A stretch of DNA of 64,000 bases from Desulfopila sp. IMCC35008 (lineage in GTDB: Bacteria; Desulfobacterota; Desulfobulbia; Desulfobulbales; Desulfocapsaceae), in contig NZ_CP050700.1 of the NCBI RefSeq assembly GCF_010646885.2, positions 470,001 through 534,000 of the forward strand, given 5' to 3'. The notes beneath the pieces are model-generated. The model was not told the DNA's origin. It ran no database searches and was given only the letters and a program-made list of their open reading frames with translations. Below are positions 27,064-36,662 of the stretch, in pieces; within the stretch, counting starts at the first letter, position 1, and the number at the start of each line of letters is the position of its first letter. The position numbers and the translations under genes were made by a program.

Positions 27064-27654
27064 ATGATAAGCCCATGTAACAATATCCGGCCTAATCTTG
27101 TAGGTGATTTCCCCGAAATTCATCCGACGGCTCTTATTGATCCATCTGCACAGGTTATCGGAAACGTGAAAGTCGGGAAAAACGTTTTTATCGCGCCATT
27201 GGCGGTTGTCCGTTCAGACGAGCCAGGTCATGACGGCAAAGTGAGCCCTATTGTTCTAGAGGAGGAGTGTAATATCCAGGACGGGGTGATCATGCACAGC
27301 CATGGGGGGGATGAGGTTCTTATAGGGGCAAGGACAACCGTAGCCCACGGAGCAGCCATTCACGGACCCTGTCAGATCAGGGAAGGTTGCTTTATTGCCA
27401 TGCGAAGTACCTTGTACAGTGCCAGCTTGGAGGCGGGAGTCTGGGTGGGGATGAATGCAACGATTATAACTGTCAACCTTGAAGCTTACACCTATGTCCC
27501 TGCTGGAGCTGTTATTCGGTCGAATCGCGATGTCTGGGATTTGCGGCTTGTATCGGATAAAGAGAGGGCGTATATGGAAAATGTACTTCTGGCAACGAAT
27601 CGATTAAGGGAAGATTACAGACGGATGCTTATCGCATCTGCCGAAAAGGACTGA
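27064..27654 (+). CDS. Gamma-class carbonic anhydrase-like hexapeptide-repeat protein
   Basis: This 196-aa protein has a left-handed beta-helix of hexapeptide repeats (about 20-150: VIGNVKVGKNVFIAPLAVV and onward), then a C-terminal helix. Candidate Zn ligands are His residues in IMHSHGG and in VAHGAAIHGPC, in the spacing expected between subunits of the trimer. CNIQDGVIMHSH matches the NIQDGVVIH element of Cam and the CcmM N-terminal domain. Members interconvert CO2 and bicarbonate, but many close relatives are of unproven activity. It is expressed alone, with AGGAGAG before the start. Confidence 0.85.
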   Translation: MISPCNNIRPNLVGDFPEIHPTALIDPSAQVIGNVKVGKNVFIAPLAVVRSDEPGHDGKVSPIVLEEECNIQDGVIMHSHGGDEVLIGARTTVAHGAAIHGPCQIREGCFIAMRSTLYSASLEAGVWVGMNATIITVNLEAYTYVPAGAVIRSNRDVWDLRLVSDKERAYMENVLLATNRLREDYRRMLIASAEKD

Positions 27655-27880
27655 TGTCGATCAGGACCAGCTGTTGCCCTAATTGAAGTTGCTCATTTGT
27701 TATGTGAAACAAAGAGTCTCGGTGATTTATAGTCTTTTGAGACATTGCTGCAGAATGGTTCCTGAAGGTGTGTTGCAGAATAACCTCTTGTAATAACTCT
27801 AGGGTTTTGCCCCGTAATAACAAGCTCTGGACCATTCCCGATTTTGAATATCTGCTTGATTGGCTGATACCGCTTCTGTC
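27629..27880 (-). pseudogene. Possible remnant of an AraC/PchR-like regulator
   Basis: A stop-free minus-strand stretch reads SRYSKSGMVQSLLLRGKTLE and then LLQEVILQHTF. This resembles the linker helix that precedes the DNA-binding domain in PchR-type AraC regulators (pattern: cysteine/proline-Tyr, then Leu-x-Leu-x-Gly-Lys-x-Leu-Glu-Leu-Leu). Neither the ligand-binding part nor an intact HTH is seen, and it overlaps the tail of the carbonic-anhydrase-like gene. The resemblance is from memory of the family and could be coincidence. Confidence 0.2.
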
Positions 27881-27922
27881 AGTTATTGGGTGTGCAACGT
27901 GATAAATGAGAAAATACCTCCA

Positions 27923-28792
27923 ATGAAGCCTTTTAAGTGGGCACTACTCTTCTATATTTTCGCCAATATTGTGTACCTGCTTAGAGAGCTCCCCGCTATT
28001 AGTTACTCAAACTCATCCACCGCGGCCATCGGATATATCTTCCTTCCTCTGGCTTCGGCATTTGTGTGCCTGCCTTGGTTGGTAGTTGGAGGCACCTTTG
28101 GCTACGGTATCAAGGCAAGAGCAACCAGGAGCAGGAAACATCTGATTATTGCCGTTGTCGGCGGAGTGCTTTCTCTTTGCTATATCGGTTATGCGTCTTC
28201 CGGGTACATGACCAATTCACGTCTAACTGACACGGTCAAGGCCATAGAGCAGATGAATGCAGCACAGCTTGACAGTTTTGTCACCAGTTCTGATTTACGA
28301 GACAACAAGTTTGCCCTTGGAGTAGTCTGCCTCAATCAACAAGCCAGTGCAGAGACACTTGCAAAAATAGCGGCTAAAAGGGATCCTGAGCTCTATACGA
28401 AGATGTGGTCTTCGCCTGAGATAATGGGCGGGAACAGAAGAGGTTATGCGGTCATGCGCCTGGTTGTGTTTCATCCAAATGTCACAGAAGAAATATTGAC
28501 GGAACTGGCGAAAAAGACAGAGCCTTATCTCCTCGGTGATATTGCAGGTAATGGTAAAACTCCCCAGGTCACTCTGGAGAGGATTTACCAGGAAATAGAT
28601 AACAGCGGTACATCTGCCTACCTGATTGAATGGGGGCTGTCACACAACGTAAATGCCCCGACTCATATCCTGGTTGCGCTGGCAAATTCCCGAAATGAGT
28701 ACACGCTTCGCAATTTGGAAAATAACACTGCAACTCCCTTAAATATTCGCCGGGAAGTCGTGTCACGTATACAAAGACAGGATTATGACTAA
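27923..28792 (+). CDS. Unknown membrane protein with helical-repeat C-terminal half
   Basis: I do not recognise this protein of about 289 aa. From ATG 27923 it starts MKPFKWALLFYIFANIVYLL, a membrane helix; a start at 27860 would add 21 polar residues and overlaps the possible AraC remnant. Three or so further hydrophobic segments lie before about residue 115 (AIGYIFLPLASAFVCLPWL and IIAVVGGVLSLCYIGYA). The remainder has repeated short helices of the type HPNVTEEILTELAKK and HNVNAPTHILVALANS, each opening with a His-x-Asn/Asp-like turn, which resemble variant HEAT or leucine-rich-variant repeats. A 13-bp inverted repeat follows the stop codon. Confidence 0.7.
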   Translation: MKPFKWALLFYIFANIVYLLRELPAISYSNSSTAAIGYIFLPLASAFVCLPWLVVGGTFGYGIKARATRSRKHLIIAVVGGVLSLCYIGYASSGYMTNSRLTDTVKAIEQMNAAQLDSFVTSSDLRDNKFALGVVCLNQQASAETLAKIAAKRDPELYTKMWSSPEIMGGNRRGYAVMRLVVFHPNVTEEILTELAKKTEPYLLGDIAGNGKTPQVTLERIYQEIDNSGTSAYLIEWGLSHNVNAPTHILVALANSRNEYTLRNLENNTATPLNIRREVVSRIQRQDYD

Positions 28793-28838
28793 CCCCAATA
28801 TTTCACGCTCCCAGTGGCTTTTTCATGAAATATTGGGG
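28793..28838. terminator. Inverted repeat directly after the membrane-protein gene
   Basis: CCCCAATATTTCA (28793-28805) pairs perfectly with TGAAATATTGGGG (28826-28838) around a 20-nt loop, beginning right after the stop codon. There is no T-run, so it may be a weak terminator or an RNA-stabilising hairpin. Confidence 0.5.
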
Positions 28839-29043
28839 CTAACAGCAGGGGTCAATAACTGCGGTTACCGAGAGATTGCATCTTTTTGTTACCAGCCATT
28901 CAACGATTTCTTATCGACGCTAACGTGCTGAATTCCTTGCAATGCGCAGGTATTGAACAAAATCGAAACATTGCTCATGAATGTATCGGGACCGCTTACC
29001 CCGAATGCACTATTCTGCCTCCTGAGGTAAGCTGTCCTGGTTC

Positions 29044-29544
29044 TTATTCGCAGCCACCACGGCAGTCACTGTTCACATATCCAGGGGGGCAGGGCTGGTT
29101 TCGTTTATAATCCCAGTTCTGGCAATTATTGTTCTGCTGCTGGGGAGGTGACGGCAGTGATTCGCATGTCCCTATGCAGTCGTTATTGACATAGCCGTTG
29201 GGACAGGGTCTGTTGCGCTTGTAGTCCCATCTTGTACAATCCGTATTTTGCGGTGGTGCGGCTTGTGAGTAGCTGCTGCCGCCTCCGCTGCATCTTCGTG
29301 GTCCCTGGCAAATCTTATATTTCCCTCCCGAAGAGTCGTCGCAAAGCGTCTCATACATTTGTCCCGGCTGGCAGGTACCTCTTTTGGAGTCAAGGCCCAT
29401 CTGGCGGCAGGCTCCTCCGCTCCCCTTTTTGTAATTGGAAAGCCTGCTCCATCCGCCGGGACAATCACCGGCCAAGGTGTAGATAGGTGCCGCAAGAAGG
29501 ATGCCGCACACGAGAAGTAATCCAACCGTGAGTTGTTGTTTCAT
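29044..29544 (-). CDS. Secreted Cys-rich protein with duplicated WDYKRN module
   Basis: I do not recognise this 166-aa protein. It has a classical signal peptide (MKQQLTVGLLLVCGILLAAP, cleavage likely after TLA near residue 25) and no lipobox. The mature part has about 17 cysteines. Residues about 27-85 form one Cys-rich block (CPGGWSRLSNYKKG, CRQMGLDSKRGTC, LCDDSSGGKYKIC). Two near-identical modules then follow: CTRWDYKRNRPCPNGYVNND and CQNWDYKRNQPCPPGYVNSD, each ending Cys-x-Gly-x-Cys-Glu, joined by Pro/Gln/Asn-rich linkers. Many disulfides in the periplasm or outside are likely. The gene is isolated; function is unknown. Confidence 0.75.
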   Translation of the reverse strand: MKQQLTVGLLLVCGILLAAPIYTLAGDCPGGWSRLSNYKKGSGGACRQMGLDSKRGTCQPGQMYETLCDDSSGGKYKICQGPRRCSGGGSSYSQAAPPQNTDCTRWDYKRNRPCPNGYVNNDCIGTCESLPSPPQQQNNNCQNWDYKRNQPCPPGYVNSDCRGGCE

Positions 29545-30007
29545 TGTAGTCCTCTTTTTATTTCTGTTTTACCTGTAACTGTCGTACCACTGGTATTTTG
29601 CTTATCATAACGGTTTTGAGAGGTAATCAGAAATCCTTTTGCAGGTGATGATGATTTTTATCTGAAAATGCTCAACCGAAATGATGTTCAGATCCAGCTT
29701 TTATCAACGACCGGGTGAGCACGAGCGGTCCAAATTTCCAAAAGACCACTAACCTTTGTTTAAGATCTTGCTATGGCTAAGCACGGGTGAGTGGGATATT
29801 TTCGAACAATTCGGTCTCCTCGAAATGTTCAAGATCGAGACTACGAAAAATCTTCCATCTTGCCTGCCACACTCATGCTCAATCAATAACAAGGTATAGG
29901 GAGTAAAATCAGAAATCAGGGTAGTGCAGGAATAGAGTAATTTTTCCCACGTTCTTTTTCTGGAAGAGAATAGGCCGTTAGTTACTACAGGCCAGCTAGA
30001 AATGCTG
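29545..30007. other. Intergenic region, nothing recognised
   Basis: This is AT-rich non-coding sequence upstream of the Cys-rich protein gene. It has one imperfect dyad GAACAATTCG...CGAAATGTTC near 29803-29830 that could be an operator. No gene or RNA is apparent. Confidence 0.4.
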
Positions 30008-30337
30008 CTAAGCTAAAATGAATGAAGCTCTTCTCTCTTTATTGGTAGATCTGTTCTGAACTAGTTTTATTTCAAGATTGCAGCCAACAGCCTTGGCATA
30101 TTTGCGAAGTGTTGAGATTGAAAGGGAGTGTTTTTTCATTCAACCACCAGATTCCAGTCTGGCCACAACAGGTGTTTTGGTTCCTATACGCTCTGCGACT
30201 TCTGCTTGGGTCAGACCCGCTTCTATCCGTGCTTTGATGAGTTGATCAAATAGAAAAAACTCTTCTTGTTTTGCGAATTCCTTCTGGACTTCAGGATTTC
30301 GCATTATTTTCTCACGTAGTTCTTTATGAGTCAGCAA
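30008..30337 (-). pseudogene. XRE-family (HigA/RelB-partner type) antitoxin gene interrupted by an in-frame stop
   Basis: A frame of 109 sense positions reads as a complete small HTH antitoxin: LTHKELREKIMRNPEVQKEF, then the helix-turn-helix AGLTQAEVAERIGTKTPVVA, RLESGG, and then KKHSLSISTLRKYAKAVGCN and LEIKLV, the usual C-terminus of this family. A TGA at 30140-30142 (codon 66) splits it exactly where Gly is usual, consistent with a GGA-to-TGA change. The first codon would be TTG. An ATG follows the TGA at once, so two-part translation is conceivable. No toxin gene lies upstream, so it is best read as a decayed orphan antitoxin. Confidence 0.7.
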
Positions 30338-30624
30338 TTTCTTTGACCTCTTTCATTCTCTGAATAGTAACCTATTGCAGTGATTTAATTAAGTCTATAA
30401 TAAAACGTGATAATATGCCCATGTTGGGTTTGGGTTGGATGCGTTTTATCGCAAGAATCAACCTGATGAAAATGTGAAATTGATATCGAAACAAAGAGAG
30501 TAATGAAAGTGTTCAGGGGCTCACAAGGTGACAGTTCTTATTCAATGTGAAGTGGTGTAACAGGAGATTTGAGATGCTGAAAATGAAAATCGTCTATGGA
30601 GTCCAAATTCAGGTCCCTGAAACA

Positions 30625-30663
30625 ACAAAAGCGATTACAGAAATATCCTGTAATCGCTTTTGT
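30625..30663 (-). terminator. Terminator of tRNA-Ala
   Basis: A perfect 16-bp inverted repeat (ACAAAAGCGATTACAG with CTGTAATCGCTTTTGT) surrounds a 7-nt loop immediately 3' of the tRNA on its strand. The T-rich end of the stem suits intrinsic termination in either direction. Confidence 0.85.
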
Positions 30664-30669
30664 TTATCA

Positions 30670-30745
<76 letters not shown>

Positions 30746-31023
30746 AAAGGTGTTATTTCATGTCCAGAGTATTTGTGTCTCTGGAATTGTTGAGCTTAAT
30801 TAACAGGGATTGACGGGGCTGTCAACGAAATTTCGATATTCTGAGGGTGGAATTGCATATTTGTTGCCATCGATAGTGAGGTTTGTTATGTTTCGATCTT
30901 TTGAGAGAAGTATCTATGAGACAAGAAATTTTACGCAATTACGGGCCTCAATATTTATGTGTTGGGCCAGTGTTGATTCTGATATACCACCACAAAATGT
31001 GGTTTATACGCTGAGGTAGCTGA

Positions 31024-32061
<1,038 letters not shown>

Positions 32062-32148
32062 CTGACAGTTGTCTTCATTTCCGGCAATACCCCTTTCCAT
32101 ACAGATCTTTATCGGCGGGGGCATTGCCGATTTATCAGGCTGTGATCC

Positions 32149-33027
32149 GTGAGAAAACGAGCGAGCACCAGAAAAGATAGGTCACGTGCTTTTTCCGGGC
32201 GATTAGTGTTGTTTCTGGCAACCCTAATTGTGGTCGGGGTGCTGCTGCTGGTCTCTATGCTGGGGGGGCGGTTTGGTGCCTTACAGCAATTCACGCTTGA
32301 TCTGATTGGGCCCCTGCAGAATCTGGCAACCCGGGCATCCGATGGCCTTGCCTCCATAAAGGACGATTATATTGTTTTATGGAATGTGAGGGCAGAAAAT
32401 AAGCATTTGCACGAACTCAATAAAAAATATCTCCAGGAACTGAGTGAGTACCGGGAAGGATTCCGCAAATATCGCCATTACCAGGAGCTTCTTGATTTCA
32501 AGGAGGAACAGGGGTTCGGTTTGCTTACAGCCAGGGTTGTGGGAAGGGACCCCGCCTTCTGGTACCAGACTATTGTGGTAGACAGGGGCCGGGAAGATGA
32601 CGTCGTGGAGGGTATGGTCGCCTTAAGCCCGAAAGGAGTTGTTGGCCAGGTGATACATACCGCTGATCATTATAGCAAAATTCTGCTGGCCAATGCACCT
32701 TCCAGTGCCATTGATGCCCTTGTTCAGAAAAACAGGGTGCGCGGTATTCTGAAAGGGGCCGGGCAGAAAGGGTACTCTCTGCAATATGTGTTGAAAAATG
32801 CTGATGTTGCTGTGGGGGATCATATCGTTACTGCAGGTATTGGTGGTGTTTTCGGATCGGGTCTTCCCCTTGGCCAGGTTTCGGCTGTACATCGTCGCGA
32901 GCGCGGCATGTTCCTGGAAATTGAAGTTGAACCGAGTGTTGATTTCCAGAAGCTTGAAGTTCTGTTTGTCGATCTGAACGATTCACGAAAGCTAATGCAG
33001 GAGATGAACCTGGAGATTGCAAGGTAG
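32149..33027 (+). CDS. mreC: Rod-shape-determining protein MreC
   Basis: This 292-aa inner-membrane protein couples MreB to PBP2 and activates the elongasome. It begins with GTG 32149. A basic cytoplasmic tail (MRKRASTRKDRSRAFSGR) is followed by one membrane helix (about 19-40), a coiled coil (about 70-110, VRAENKHLHELNKKYLQEL) and the periplasmic double beta-barrel with GRDPAFWYQTIVVDRG and VTAGIGGVFGSGLPLGQV. It lies 87 bases after mreB and 9 bases before mreD. Confidence 0.96.
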   Translation: MRKRASTRKDRSRAFSGRLVLFLATLIVVGVLLLVSMLGGRFGALQQFTLDLIGPLQNLATRASDGLASIKDDYIVLWNVRAENKHLHELNKKYLQELSEYREGFRKYRHYQELLDFKEEQGFGLLTARVVGRDPAFWYQTIVVDRGREDDVVEGMVALSPKGVVGQVIHTADHYSKILLANAPSSAIDALVQKNRVRGILKGAGQKGYSLQYVLKNADVAVGDHIVTAGIGGVFGSGLPLGQVSAVHRRERGMFLEIEVEPSVDFQKLEVLFVDLNDSRKLMQEMNLEIAR

Positions 33028-33036
33028 AAACGAGAC

Positions 33037-33567
33037 ATGATAACCATCGTTTTCATGGCAGTGGGTATCCTGCTGATCGTCTTCCAGACAACAATATTGC
33101 AGGATTTGCCCGGTAACTTCGGCAGGCCTGACATAATATATCTGCTTGTTGCCTTTGCTGCTTACAGGTTCGCCTGGCTTCCCGGTATTATTCTTTCCTT
33201 TACCGTCGGCTGGATTTTCGATGTCCTTATAGGTGTAAATCTAGGTGTTTACCCTCTTGAGTGTATGTTTGTGTTCTGCTGTTTAAAGATAGTTGCGACT
33301 AATAGCCCTATTCGATCAAGTGCCTATGAAATTCCGCTGGTTGGTGTAAGTTACTTTCTATTACAAATGCTGGTTTTCTTTTTTTCATCACTGACAATTC
33401 CGGAGAATCTGCCAGAGTGGTCCTGGGGAAGGATCATTCAGGATACCTTTCTACTTGTCCTTGCAGCGATACCGAGCTTTCTTCTTTTTAACAGCCTGTA
33501 TCAATATCTTGAAGATCGCGCAAAACGATCGAAACCTGCCCGCAGACATTCTGTCAGGCAGAAGTGA
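33037..33567 (+). CDS. mreD: Rod-shape-determining membrane protein MreD
   Basis: This 176-aa protein has five to six hydrophobic helices; it is the small integral-membrane partner of MreC. Its sequence is divergent, as is normal for MreD, but PDIIYLLVAFAAYRFAW and the Gly-x-Asn-Leu-Gly (GVNLGVYPLE) region fit, as does its place between mreC and mrdA. Confidence 0.9.
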   Translation: MITIVFMAVGILLIVFQTTILQDLPGNFGRPDIIYLLVAFAAYRFAWLPGIILSFTVGWIFDVLIGVNLGVYPLECMFVFCCLKIVATNSPIRSSAYEIPLVGVSYFLLQMLVFFFSSLTIPENLPEWSWGRIIQDTFLLVLAAIPSFLLFNSLYQYLEDRAKRSKPARRHSVRQK

Positions 33568-33585
33568 CGAGGGGAGGAGTAGGTC

Positions 33586-35478
33586 GTGAAAATGTTTTTT
33601 AAGGAAGTTGACGAATTTTCAGAACGTGATGAGGAGTCTGCAGACCTGCTGCGTAAGCGTCTTCTAGGTGGTGTTGTCGTTATAGTTATATTCTTTAGCC
33701 TGATTATGTTACGGCTTTGGTCCTTGCAAATCCATCATGGTGAGGAGTATAAAAAACGTGCCGACTCGAACCGCGTTCGCAAGCAGGAGATAGCCCCGCC
33801 ACGGGGTCACATTCTGGACAGGTTTGGCCGGGAAATAGTCACCAACAGGCCGTCGTTCAATGTGGTAATGATTCGTGAGGATTCGGATAATATTGATGAT
33901 GTGGTCAAGCGTCTTGCCCCTGTTTTAAAGGAGGATATTTCAACTCTCTGGGACAGGATACGTGAAGCGGAGGGTACACCTCGATATATGCCGATCACCT
34001 TAAAAGAGGATATTGATTGGGAGACGTTGGCTTACCTGGAAAATCATAACCAGAAGTTTTCTGGTATACGGATCGAGGTGCAGCCGGTCAGGGTCTATAA
34101 CTACCAGGACCTGGCTGCCAATAATATTGGTTATCTCGGTTCGATCTCAAAGCAAGAGCTCGAAAAAGCAGATAAAACAATTTACGGCGGCAATGACCTT
34201 ATCGGTAAGCAGGGATTGGAACGTCTGCGCGAAGCAGACCTGCGTGGCGAAAAAGGATATCGTTTTACCGAGGTGAATGCCAGAGGGTTCGAACAGAAAC
34301 AGCTTAAGGCCATTGAACCATTACCGGGACGTGAACTTCGCCTGACCCTGGATGCAGAATTACAAAAGGTTGCCGAGGACCTGATGAATGCAGATGGTAA
34401 AGCGGGTGCAGTGGTCACCATGGAAGTGAAAACGGGACGTTTGCTTACCCTGGTATCCACACCATCCATCCATCTGGAAGATTTTGTCGGCGGCATTTCC
34501 CATAATAACTGGAACGCGTTACGCGAAAATGAAAAGAATCCTCTCATAAACAAGGTTGTCCAGGGCGCGTACCCTCCGGGCTCCACCTACAAGATGATAA
34601 CGGCATTGGCCGGTCTTGCTAAAGGGGTTATCGATGAAAACACTGCCATGTACTGTCCCGGTTATTATTCATTTGGCAACCGACGTTTTCGTTGTTGGAA
34701 ACACAGTGGTCATGGTGCTGTGAATCTCAAACGCGCTATTTCAGAGTCCTGCGACGTTTATTTCTACCAGGTGGGACAGTGGGTTGGTGTTGATGGCTTG
34801 GCCGAGATGGCGAATCAGTTCGGGCTTGGTCATAAAAGCGGAGTGGAAATAGAGCATGAAAGAAGCGGGTTGACCCCCACAAAAGACTGGAAACGCAAAC
34901 GGTACAAGACAAAATGGCATGAGGGGGAAACGCTCTCTGTCGCCATTGGTCAAGGGTATAACCTGGCAACACCCCTTCAGATTTGCCTGATGACTGCGAC
35001 CCTAGCCAACAAGGGCAAGCGGATGAAACCCCAACTGATTGAGCGGGTAACGGACCCCAGTGGAGAGGTTGTGGAGGAGTTTACTCCGGAGGTGACCGCT
35101 GAGATAAAGATCAACAAGCGTCATCTCAAGATGGTCCTCGATGGCATGGTGGAAGTCGTCCATGGCAAGAAGGGAACCGCACGGAAGGTGAAAATAAAGG
35201 GGTTGACCATAGGCGGCAAGACCGGCACGGCCCAAGTCGTCAGGGTGGCGCAGTATCGTGGTTTAAAGGAAGAAGACATACCCTATAAATATAGGGATCA
35301 TGCCTGGTTTACCTGTTTTGCACCCGCTGACGACCCGGAGATAGCCGTAACAGTGCTTGTGGAGCATGGACTGCATGGTGGCTCCGGTGCCGGCCCCATT
35401 GCCAGGGCGGTGATGCAGAAATACTTCGGCCCCAGACTTGCAGCAATGCAGGAAGCGGCAGAAAAGGAGAAACAATAG
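33586..35478 (+). CDS. mrdA: Peptidoglycan DD-transpeptidase MrdA (PBP2)
   Basis: This 630-aa class B penicillin-binding protein cross-links lateral-wall peptidoglycan in partnership with RodA. It has a cytoplasmic N-terminus, one membrane helix (about 27-47), a pedestal domain with RGHILDRFGREIVTNRPS (about 75-92), and the transpeptidase domain. The active-site motif is PPGSTYK (Ser of STYK at about 333), the second motif is SESCD (SxD rather than SxN), and the third is GGKTGTAQ. A GTG at 33586 sits six bases after GGGGAGGAG; ATG 33592 is the alternative. It is 18 bases after mreD. Confidence 0.97.
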   Translation: MKMFFKEVDEFSERDEESADLLRKRLLGGVVVIVIFFSLIMLRLWSLQIHHGEEYKKRADSNRVRKQEIAPPRGHILDRFGREIVTNRPSFNVVMIREDSDNIDDVVKRLAPVLKEDISTLWDRIREAEGTPRYMPITLKEDIDWETLAYLENHNQKFSGIRIEVQPVRVYNYQDLAANNIGYLGSISKQELEKADKTIYGGNDLIGKQGLERLREADLRGEKGYRFTEVNARGFEQKQLKAIEPLPGRELRLTLDAELQKVAEDLMNADGKAGAVVTMEVKTGRLLTLVSTPSIHLEDFVGGISHNNWNALRENEKNPLINKVVQGAYPPGSTYKMITALAGLAKGVIDENTAMYCPGYYSFGNRRFRCWKHSGHGAVNLKRAISESCDVYFYQVGQWVGVDGLAEMANQFGLGHKSGVEIEHERSGLTPTKDWKRKRYKTKWHEGETLSVAIGQGYNLATPLQICLMTATLANKGKRMKPQLIERVTDPSGEVVEEFTPEVTAEIKINKRHLKMVLDGMVEVVHGKKGTARKVKIKGLTIGGKTGTAQVVRVAQYRGLKEEDIPYKYRDHAWFTCFAPADDPEIAVTVLVEHGLHGGSGAGPIARAVMQKYFGPRLAAMQEAAEKEKQ

Positions 35479-35528
35479 GGATGCATATTGAAATGGTACA
35501 TAGAGCAGAGAGGCAGGAGTAACCGGTT

Positions 35529-36656
35529 ATGTTGCGAATGGATCGTCGATTATTCGAGCATTTTGATTTTATTCTGCTGTTGCTGATCCTGCTTGTGTGT
35601 GGGATGGCCATGTTTAATCTCTACAGTGCCTCTTATCCGCCAAAGGTTTTTGGGACACCTCCCTACCTGAAACAGTTATATTTTCTGCTTATGGGATTTG
35701 CGGCCTGCCTGTTTCTGCTTAGTTTCGACTACCAAAACCTGCATGTGCTGAATTACCCCTGCTATGCGCTCATTGTTATTTTGCTGTTGGTGGCTTATTT
35801 TGTCGGCTCCGAGGCGGGTGGCGCTCAACGTTGGATTAACCTTGGTTTTTTCAAGCTGCAGCCGTCTGAGCCGGCCAAGCTGATGCTGGTAATTTCACTT
35901 GCCAGCTATTATTCCAGAAAGGAAGAGTTGGGTGGCTATTCCTTGAAACAACTCATCATGCCGATTACCCTCACGGCCCTGCCTTTTCTGCTGATTCTCA
36001 TGCAGCCCGATCTGGGCACGGCATTAATGCTGGGGATTATTTTTGTGTCGATGACTGTTTTCGTAAAGCTCAAGTTCTCTACCTACGCCATACTTGGCGG
36101 AACAGGGCTTTCCTGTGTTTTGTTTGCCTGGGAAAAACTGTTGAAGCCATATCAGAAACAGCGTATTCAGACATTTCTCAACCCGGAAGCGGACCAGATG
36201 GGGCATGGGTATCAGATTATGCAGTCAAAGATCGCTGTGGGGAGTGGCGGTAAGTTGGGCAAGGGCTATATGGAAGGAACCCAGGGGCATCTGCATTTCC
36301 TGCCCGAACGGCATACGGATTTTGCCTTTTCTGTCTGGGGGGAGGAGTGGGGGTTTGTCGGTAGTCTATTTTTCCTTGGTTGCTATTTTTTCATGCTGCT
36401 GTGGGGCTTGCATGTCGCTTTGCATGCACGGGACAGGTTCGGGGTCTTACTCGCCTATGGGGTCGTGATGTTGATCTTCTGGCAGGCGGTTATTAATCTC
36501 CTGATGATTCTGGGATTTCTGCCGGTTGTCGGGATTCCTTTGCCCCTGGTCTCCTACGGTGGTTCTTCCTTGTTGACGACCCTGCTGGCTCTCGGCATCC
36601 TCATGAATGTGAGGATGCGGCGTTTTCATGTGGGACACGGTCAGGATGTTGGCTGA
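35529..36656 (+). CDS. rodA: Peptidoglycan glycosyltransferase RodA
   Basis: This 375-aa SEDS-family polymerase has about ten membrane helices. It uses lipid II to extend glycan strands in the elongasome with PBP2. Family motifs include GGAQRWINLGFFKLQPSEP (about 97-115), with LMQPDLGTALML in the middle and GIPLPLVSYGGSSLLTTL near the C-terminus. It follows mrdA by 50 bases and is the last gene of the rod operon. Its 3' end is only six bases from the convergent hemH stop codon, leaving no room for a separate terminator. Confidence 0.97.
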   Translation: MLRMDRRLFEHFDFILLLLILLVCGMAMFNLYSASYPPKVFGTPPYLKQLYFLLMGFAACLFLLSFDYQNLHVLNYPCYALIVILLLVAYFVGSEAGGAQRWINLGFFKLQPSEPAKLMLVISLASYYSRKEELGGYSLKQLIMPITLTALPFLLILMQPDLGTALMLGIIFVSMTVFVKLKFSTYAILGGTGLSCVLFAWEKLLKPYQKQRIQTFLNPEADQMGHGYQIMQSKIAVGSGGKLGKGYMEGTQGHLHFLPERHTDFAFSVWGEEWGFVGSLFFLGCYFFMLLWGLHVALHARDRFGVLLAYGVVMLIFWQAVINLLMILGFLPVVGIPLPLVSYGGSSLLTTLLALGILMNVRMRRFHVGHGQDVG

Positions 36657-36662
36657 TGCTCT

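Noticed and set aside
30008..30337. A second selenoprotein at the antitoxin TGA
   Set aside because: No hairpin of SECIS type follows the TGA, and the expected residue is Gly, not Cys.
30780..30815. A tRNA-Ala promoter with TTGACA on the minus strand
   Set aside because: TTGACA is present, but the matching -10 is poor and it would lie about 60 bases before the tRNA, so I did not annotate it.
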